From Chloroflexota bacterium (GTDB lineage Bacteria; Chloroflexota; Anaerolineae; Caldilineales; Caldilineaceae): a DNA stretch of 46,668 nt. The position numbers and the translations under genes were made by a program. Each line of letters begins with the position of its first letter. The first letter of the stretch is position 1. The stretch lies in assembly GCA_016861025.1 (NCBI GenBank), contig BOKO01000035.1, positions 1 through 46,668 of the forward strand. The letters run 5' to 3'. The notes beneath the pieces were generated by a model, which was not told the DNA's origin, did not search any database, and was given only the letters and a program-made list of their open reading frames with translations. Below are positions 43,109-46,668 of the stretch, piece after piece.

Positions 43109-43600
43109 CTATTGTTCCTCACCAGCGACTTGCAGGATGTGGTAGTACAGGTCATCAGCAATCCAAAAACCCGCTTTGGACCGTAACTCGTCCATGAGCG
43201 AAGCCACTGCCGTGACCATGCCTTCGTGCTTGGCTTTGATCAGCACACCCAACAACCCGATTGAGTTGACGCCCAGTCGGTTGGCTACAACTCGCCCCTT
43301 CTGGTCATCGATGAGCAGCAATGTCGCCTTCAGTTCAACTGCCAATACGATAGCTTCAGATTCGCCTTTGTCGAGTTCACCCTCTATTGATGTAACGAGA
43401 GGGCGGTTGGTGATTGGTTTGATGTCAATCCAGTCGGCTTGTGCGACTTCCATCGCCCCGGGTTGCCCGGCGCCTTTGATCACAACCTCGTCATAAACCG
43501 CTTGTGGAACGATCACCCTGCCGTATAGCTGTTGAAGCACGTTAAGGTGACCGATAATGACAAGATTGATGAGCGGCGAGGCGTCACTGACGACGATCAT
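43109..43600 (-). CDS. DUF3368 PIN-domain toxin
   Basis: A 163-residue PIN-like protein. It begins VVSDASPLINL, the family's typical opening with the first acidic residue, and contains DKGESEAIVLA and LLIDDQKGRVVA, which supply further acidic residues. These are presumed ribonuclease toxins of type II modules and are usually paired with UPF0175 antitoxins, as here. The start overlaps the antitoxin stop by 4 bases (ATGA). The gene is convergent with hypE, with only 15 bases between the two stops. Confidence 0.85.
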   Translation of the reverse strand: MIVVSDASPLINLVIIGHLNVLQQLYGRVIVPQAVYDEVVIKGAGQPGAMEVAQADWIDIKPITNRPLVTSIEGELDKGESEAIVLAVELKATLLLIDDQKGRVVANRLGVNSIGLLGVLIKAKHEGMVTAVASLMDELRSKAGFWIADDLYYHILQVAGEEQ

Positions 43601-43842
43601 AACTGTCCCAACCGACGCAGGGTGTTCAGGTCGGCTTCAAAGTCTTCGATCCCATAGTTGATTGGAATCTGGCGACTGGCGAGCAGCATCTGAAACTGAA
43701 TTCTTCCCATGCCAGCCAGTTGACTGGCTTTACCGAGGGATAGTTTCCCCTTCTGATAGAGGGAAACCGCGATCTCTTGCAGGAATTCTGCTTCCGTCAT
43801 GTGAGTTGCGTACAGAATATCTTCAGAAATGACAATACCCAT
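43597..43842 (-). CDS. UPF0175 antitoxin
   Basis: An 81-residue UPF0175 protein. The pattern EFLQEIAVSLYQKGKLSLGKASQLAGMGRIQFQMLLASRQIPINY contains the helix-turn-helix thought to bind the module's promoter. ATG 43842 is preferred over the longer frame because GGGAGAAG lies about 6 bases upstream and because the family starts at this point. It precedes the DUF3368 toxin with a 4-base overlap, the usual order. Confidence 0.88.
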   Translation of the reverse strand: MGIVISEDILYATHMTEAEFLQEIAVSLYQKGKLSLGKASQLAGMGRIQFQMLLASRQIPINYGIEDFEADLNTLRRLGQL

Positions 43843-43966
43843 GGCTTTCTTCTCCCGCCGCGTTTGTCCGTATTCTGCTACACCTGGCCCCGTCAAATCA
43901 GGCAGACCCTCCCTGAACGACATCAGAGGCTGCGATGAGACTTCCATCATAGCATATTCACGCCGC

Positions 43967-44560
43967 TTAGGCATAGACCCGCGTCCCCCACTCCGGGTAG
44001 CGCTCGAAAAGATGCTCGAAGAGCGCGGCGCACTTCTGTTCGTAAAGCGCCGGCGTGTAGGCGGGCGGCAGGCCGGTGTCCAGCATATCCTCGATCGCCA
44101 GCCGCAACGCCGAGCGCGCCGCAGCTTTCTGTCGCCAGTTGAGCGCCAGCAGTTCCTGCAGCCGCGCCAGCAGCCCCCGCGCCACCTTTTTGACCTCGGC
44201 GCGCTCCGCCGGCGTCAGCGGGGGCGCCGGGCGGGTGAGGATGTCGGACTCATCGAGCAAGCCGGTGACTCGCCGCCCTTCTGCCCTTCCGTGCGCGCAA
44301 ACTCGCCCAGAAAGTACTCGTAGATGCGGCCAAAGGCGTCGAAGTCCACGCTGGCGGGAATCTCCGAGACCTTCTTGAGCAGCTCCTTGAGCAGCGTAGC
44401 GGTGAAGAAGTTGCAGCTCTTGGACAGCACGCCGGCAAGCTGCGCGTTGTGCTGCTCGATGGCGCGCATCGCCGCGTTGACCTGTGCGCCCATATCCGCA
44501 TCGACATCGAACACATCGCCATCGGCAAACAGAAACGTGATCCGACATGCCAGTCACTCG
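43967..44560 (-). pseudogene. Fused remnant of a type I restriction system (hsdM start, hsdR end)
   Basis: Two pieces in different frames. The 5' piece (about 44560-44269) reads VNAAMRAIEQHNAQLAGVL, then SEIPASVDFDAFGRIYEYFLGEFARTEGQKGGE, which is the N-terminal helical part of an HsdM methylase up to its EGQKGGEF junction. The 3' piece (about 44268-43967) reads LLDESDIL, PLTPAERAEVKKVARGLLARL and WRQKAAARSALRLAIEDMLDTGLPPAYTPALYEQKC, which is the C-terminus of an HsdR endonuclease subunit. The join shifts the frame by one base. A deletion removed most of hsdM, hsdS and hsdR; no intact type I gene remains here, so the product is almost certainly not functional. Confidence 0.85.
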
Positions 44561-44868
44561 AATACTTCATGCGCCTTTTCGATCACCGGTAAGTGGATGC
44601 AGCCGGTAGCCAGGTATATCAAGCTCGTCAAGTGTCTCTGCTTGATCAAGAACGAACAGGATTCGCTCGACGCGATCTCACATATTTTGCGCCGATAAGT
44701 CCCTTATCTCCGCGCTCGTACAGGAGTCTCAAGCCCTCGGTGCTTGATGGTCTTGATCATGATTCAATTGCACCACATGGAACGAAGATGCCTCCCCAGG
44801 GATCGGCGCAGCGCAAGTCTGATGTTCGAGTGCATCCAGCCACACGCTACAAGGCAATTCTGCTCAAT
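44561..44868. other. Gap between restriction-system remnant and DUF2200 gene
   Basis: About 300 bases with no gene I can support. The plus-strand frame 44593-45282 crosses the DUF2200 gene in antisense and has no family features. The sequence looks like decayed coding DNA. Confidence 0.4.
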
Positions 44869-45195
44869 TCACTGTCGCAGAATCTTCGCCATCGCCTTGC
44901 CTTTGGCGAGTTCATCGACCAGCTTGTCCATGTAGCGGATGGCTTGCATCAACGGGTCGTCGATCGCCTCCACGCGCACGCCGCAGACCACGCCTTTGAT
45001 CTGCGCACGGTTTGGGTTCAGCACCGGCGCCTGAGCGAAGAAGGTCGCCATGTCATGCTCTTGCACGATCTGCTGCTGCAAGCCCGCCTGGTCATAGCCG
45101 GTCAACCAGCAGATGACCTGGTCGACCTCTGCCTGCGTGCGCTGCTTGCGTTCGGCTTTGGCGACGTAGAGGGGGTAGATTTCTGCAAATTTCAT
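44869..45195 (-). CDS. DUF2200 family protein
   Basis: A 108-residue protein. MKFAEIYPLYVAKAERKQRTQAEVDQVICWLTGYD is the family's standard opening, followed by VKGVVCGVRVEAIDDPLMQAIRYMDKLVDELAKGKAMAKIL. Its function is unknown. ATG 45195 is fixed by the conserved MKFAE-type start; the longer frame adds 21 unlikely residues. It lies among broken genes and is oriented like them. Confidence 0.88.
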   Translation of the reverse strand: MKFAEIYPLYVAKAERKQRTQAEVDQVICWLTGYDQAGLQQQIVQEHDMATFFAQAPVLNPNRAQIKGVVCGVRVEAIDDPLMQAIRYMDKLVDELAKGKAMAKILRQ

Positions 45196-45217
45196 TGCGT
45201 AGATTCGATGTGTAGAT

Positions 45218-45418
45218 TCACTTTTTGCTGTCAACATGCACCTGATGCTCATCGTCAATCAACTGAGTGTCCAACCCCATAATTGCTCTGCTTGACGCAA
45301 TCTGACTTTCATCAAGAAATGCTTTTTGATTTTCGGAGATTGCCGCGTCCATCAATGCTTTGAGCGCTTCGAGGTCGTCTCGTCGAGCAAGTCTATGGGT
45401 CAGTGTCTCATTCGTCAC
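45218..45418 (-). pseudogene. GNAT acetyltransferase, N-terminal fragment
   Basis: A 66-residue frame from GTG 45418: LTHRLARRDDLEALKALMDAAI, then FLDESQIASSRAIMGLDTQLIDD. This is the start of a GNAT N-acetyltransferase (first strand and helices). The family then continues for about 90 residues with the acetyl-CoA-binding QxxGxG loop; here the chain stops after EHQVHVDSKK, so the catalytic part is gone. The GTG overlaps the stop of the upstream GNAT fragment (GTGA), so these were once two adjacent acetyltransferase genes. Confidence 0.75.
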
Positions 45419-45702
45419 AGCGACTCTTCTCCATTTTGAATGTTCCGCCATTCTGAAAGAAGCAGTCCATACCAGAGCATATCCACGAGAGTTCCATCCT
45501 TTTTGCGATGATACTGACGGAAGCATCCTTCTTGGGTGAATCCACAACGTTTTGCAACTTGAATACTGGCTTTATTATCTGCGGTGCATCGCAAATCAAC
45601 CCTCAGCACCTTCAGTTGTTCAAAGGCATATCGAATTGCAGCGTTTGCAGCTTCCGTTGCATACCCTTTTCCTGTAAATTCCTTGACTTTGAGTGTTAAT
45701 CT
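45415..45702 (-). pseudogene. GNAT acetyltransferase, C-terminal fragment
   Basis: The frame from 45702 (just after a TGA at 45705-45703) to the stop at 45415 reads LTLKVKEFTGKGYATEAANAAIRYAFEQLKVLRVDLRC, TADNKASIQVAKRCGFTQEGCFRQYHRKKDG and VDMLWYGLL. The GKGYATEA segment is the acetyl-CoA pyrophosphate loop and the ASIQVAKRCGFTQEG segment is the C-terminal half of a RimJ/RimL-like GNAT. The first 80 or so residues are missing. The break lies 37 bases from an attC-like site, so loss may be linked to cassette recombination. Confidence 0.8.
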
Positions 45703-45739
45703 TCATGGAATATGTTTCGAGATTGCTCAGCGGATTGCC

Positions 45740-45758
45740 GCCCAACGCCTGATTAGGC
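45740..45758 (-). other. Short attC-like double core after the RibD/DHFR-like gene
   Basis: On the minus strand GCCTAAT (45758-45752) and GTTGGGC (45746-45740) are separated by only 5 bases, inside flanking GCCGCC and GGCGGC arms. The pattern matches the outer core sites RYYYAAC (one mismatch) and GTTRRRY of an integron attC with the middle removed. The gene's stop codon lies inside it, as is common for cassettes. Confidence 0.4.
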
Positions 45759-46325
45759 GGCCCCACTCAGATCACCCTTGAGTACTTCATAGCGCAACTC
45801 AGCCATGCCAGCACCCATCTGACGAACAGACACTAGATGCAGAACTGGGCTTAGCACTCTTCGAGGGAAAAGCGGCTTACCCATGCCGAGGGTGGCCGAA
45901 CCAATCTGGATGATTAGCTCGTCCAACAGGCCAACATCGTAGAATTGACCAGCGAGATCACCGCCTCCAACTATCCAGATGTTCTTGTTGCCAGCAGCAG
46001 CTCGCATTTCGGCATGGACCTGGCGCACATCGCCATTGACGAATCGGATGTTTGCGCCGTCAATCGCTGGCAGATTGCGGCTAGAAAAGACCCATGCTGG
46101 CTGGGTGTATGGCCATGGTGAGCCCGTCTCTTCAGCAACCTTCTCTGCGTTGCGCACCATCCATTCATAGGTCGCTGACCCCATAGCCAAAGCCCCAACT
46201 TCCGATATGAATGCTGGATAGCTGGAATTATTCAGATCACCGAGAGGGAAAAGCCAGTCCAGCGAGTCATCTTCAGTTGCGATGAATCCGTCAAGGCTTG
46301 TGGCTGTGTAGTACACAGTTTTCAT
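45753..46325 (-). CDS. RibD C-terminal/dihydrofolate reductase-like protein
   Basis: A 190-residue protein of the DHFR/RibD_C superfamily. Signatures are YYTATSLDGFIATEDDSLDWLF at the start, AMGSATYEWM, WVFSSRNLP and IWIVGGGDLAGQFYDVGLLDELII, which form the NADPH-binding fold. Members reduce pterin- or pyrimidine-like substrates, but the substrate here is unknown and a true folate role is unlikely. It stands alone on the minus strand with attC-like sites on both sides and no visible promoter of its own, as in an integron gene cassette. The start is ATG 46325. Confidence 0.9.
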   Translation of the reverse strand: MKTVYYTATSLDGFIATEDDSLDWLFPLGDLNNSSYPAFISEVGALAMGSATYEWMVRNAEKVAEETGSPWPYTQPAWVFSSRNLPAIDGANIRFVNGDVRQVHAEMRAAAGNKNIWIVGGGDLAGQFYDVGLLDELIIQIGSATLGMGKPLFPRRVLSPVLHLVSVRQMGAGMAELRYEVLKGDLSGAA

Positions 46326-46352
46326 AACTTGATTTGCTCACCTCATGCTGCC

Positions 46353-46482
46353 GCCTAACGGCCGGCGTTACTCGCTGGTGGGCGGGACGAGAGAACGCCA
46401 TTTTGCCGGAACGAACTCCAAGCCACGGAAACTGCCTGGAAACGCGCGGACTCCCGCCAGTCGGGTGCACGCTGTGTTGGGC
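46353..46482 (-). other. attC-like site upstream of the RibD/DHFR-like gene
   Basis: On the minus strand GCCCAAC (46482-46476) and GTTAGGC (46359-46353) match the attC end cores RYYYAAC and GTTRRRY, 130 bases apart. Between them the two halves are partly self-complementary (for example GCGTGCACCCGACTGG against the GAGTAACGCC side), as expected for a folded attC. Length is similar to long chromosomal-integron sites. No integrase gene is in the window, so this is a candidate only. Confidence 0.5.
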
Positions 46483-46521
46483 GGCTTTTGGCAACACAAA
46501 ACTTATGAGAAGCACTAACTA

Positions 46522-46668
46522 ACCCAAGTTGCTACCTTGAAGGTGAGTTGAAAATGTCATGGAGTTCCGTTACTGTTACAGGTCTGCAAACCAAGACAGG
46601 CAACGGAGAACTCCATGGACACCAACATTATACTCGTATACTGCTTGTGCGACGACTTGCTGAAATGG
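46522..46668 (+). mobile_element. Left part of an IS982-like insertion sequence (partial)
   Basis: The first codons of a transposase gene lie at the window edge. The left end may be at ACCCAAGTTGCTACC near 46522, which has the look of an IS982-family end, but without the right end it cannot be confirmed. Upstream of the ATG are arms GGAGTTCCGTT (46561-46571) and AACGGAGAACTCC (46602-46614) that can pair and would mask the GGAG ribosome site. Confidence 0.55.
46615..46668 (+). CDS. IS982-like transposase, N-terminus only (partial)
   Basis: Eighteen codons, MDTNIILVYCLCDDLLKW, run off the right edge. The pattern of a short hydrophobic strand followed by xxCxCDDxLK is typical of the start of IS982-family DDE transposases. 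GGAG lies 6 bases before the ATG. Completeness cannot be judged from this window. Confidence 0.65.
   Translation, partial: MDTNIILVYCLCDDLLKW

Overview
This 46.7 kb window is a high-GC bacterial chromosome segment with no rRNA, tRNA or CRISPR array that I can see. The gene mix fits a Chloroflexota (Anaerolineae/Caldilineae-like) genome: tandem LytR-CpsA-Psr lipoproteins, a CpXC-domain protein, a HAD-GH65 fusion, a hyp cluster, and intergenic palindromes built from 7-base units. That assignment is an inference from content and style, not from a marker gene.

Layout. (1) 1-18.8 kb, minus strand: a six-gene block that looks like an anti-phage or DNA-modification island. In transcription order it encodes a NERD nuclease-UvrD helicase (17176-18834), a 1232-residue BrxC/PglY-like ATPase with a zinc ribbon (13402-17100), a 905-residue DNA methyltransferase (10671-13388), an unrecognised 1216-residue protein (6922-10572), a 1666-residue DEAD/H helicase with a C-terminal DUF1998-type cysteine module (1883-6883), and a 240-residue winged-helix-like protein (1149-1871). 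A DUF433/DUF5615 toxin-antitoxin pair follows. The set recalls BREX (ATPase plus methylase) and DISARM (helicase plus DUF1998 plus methylase), but I see no PglZ, BrxL, DrmC or separate DrmB. This is the main candidate for an undescribed system.

(2) 19.2-27.1 kb, minus strand: a sugar-utilisation unit. A LacI regulator with a textbook promoter and double operator is followed by a beta-phosphoglucomutase/GH65 disaccharide phosphorylase fusion, a lipoprotein sugar-binding protein and two ABC permeases. The transport ATPase is not in the window. An imported alpha-glucoside would be phosphorolysed to beta-glucose 1-phosphate and isomerised to glucose 6-phosphate by the same polypeptide.

(3) 27.2-39.1 kb: housekeeping genes. 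These are phoU, a class I aminotransferase, leucyl aminopeptidase, a membrane protein and a TIM-barrel isomerase on the plus strand, then two LCP lipoproteins, an HD hydrolase, a cinA-like gene with a degenerate deamidase half and a CpXC protein on the minus strand. Gaps hold several families of palindromic repeats, one of which forms the N-terminus of the HD protein.

(4) 39.2-43.1 kb, plus strand: a tightly overlapping hypA-hypB-hypC-hypD-orf-hypE cluster for [NiFe]-hydrogenase maturation, with a small uncharacterised gene translationally coupled between hypD and hypE. hypF and hydrogenase subunits are absent from the window.

(5) 43.1-46.7 kb: a mobile, decaying zone. It has a UPF0175/DUF3368 toxin-antitoxin pair, a fused scar of a type I restriction system (hsdM start joined to hsdR end), DUF2200, two broken GNAT acetyltransferases, a RibD/DHFR-like gene bracketed by attC-like core sites, and the start of an IS982-like transposase at the edge.
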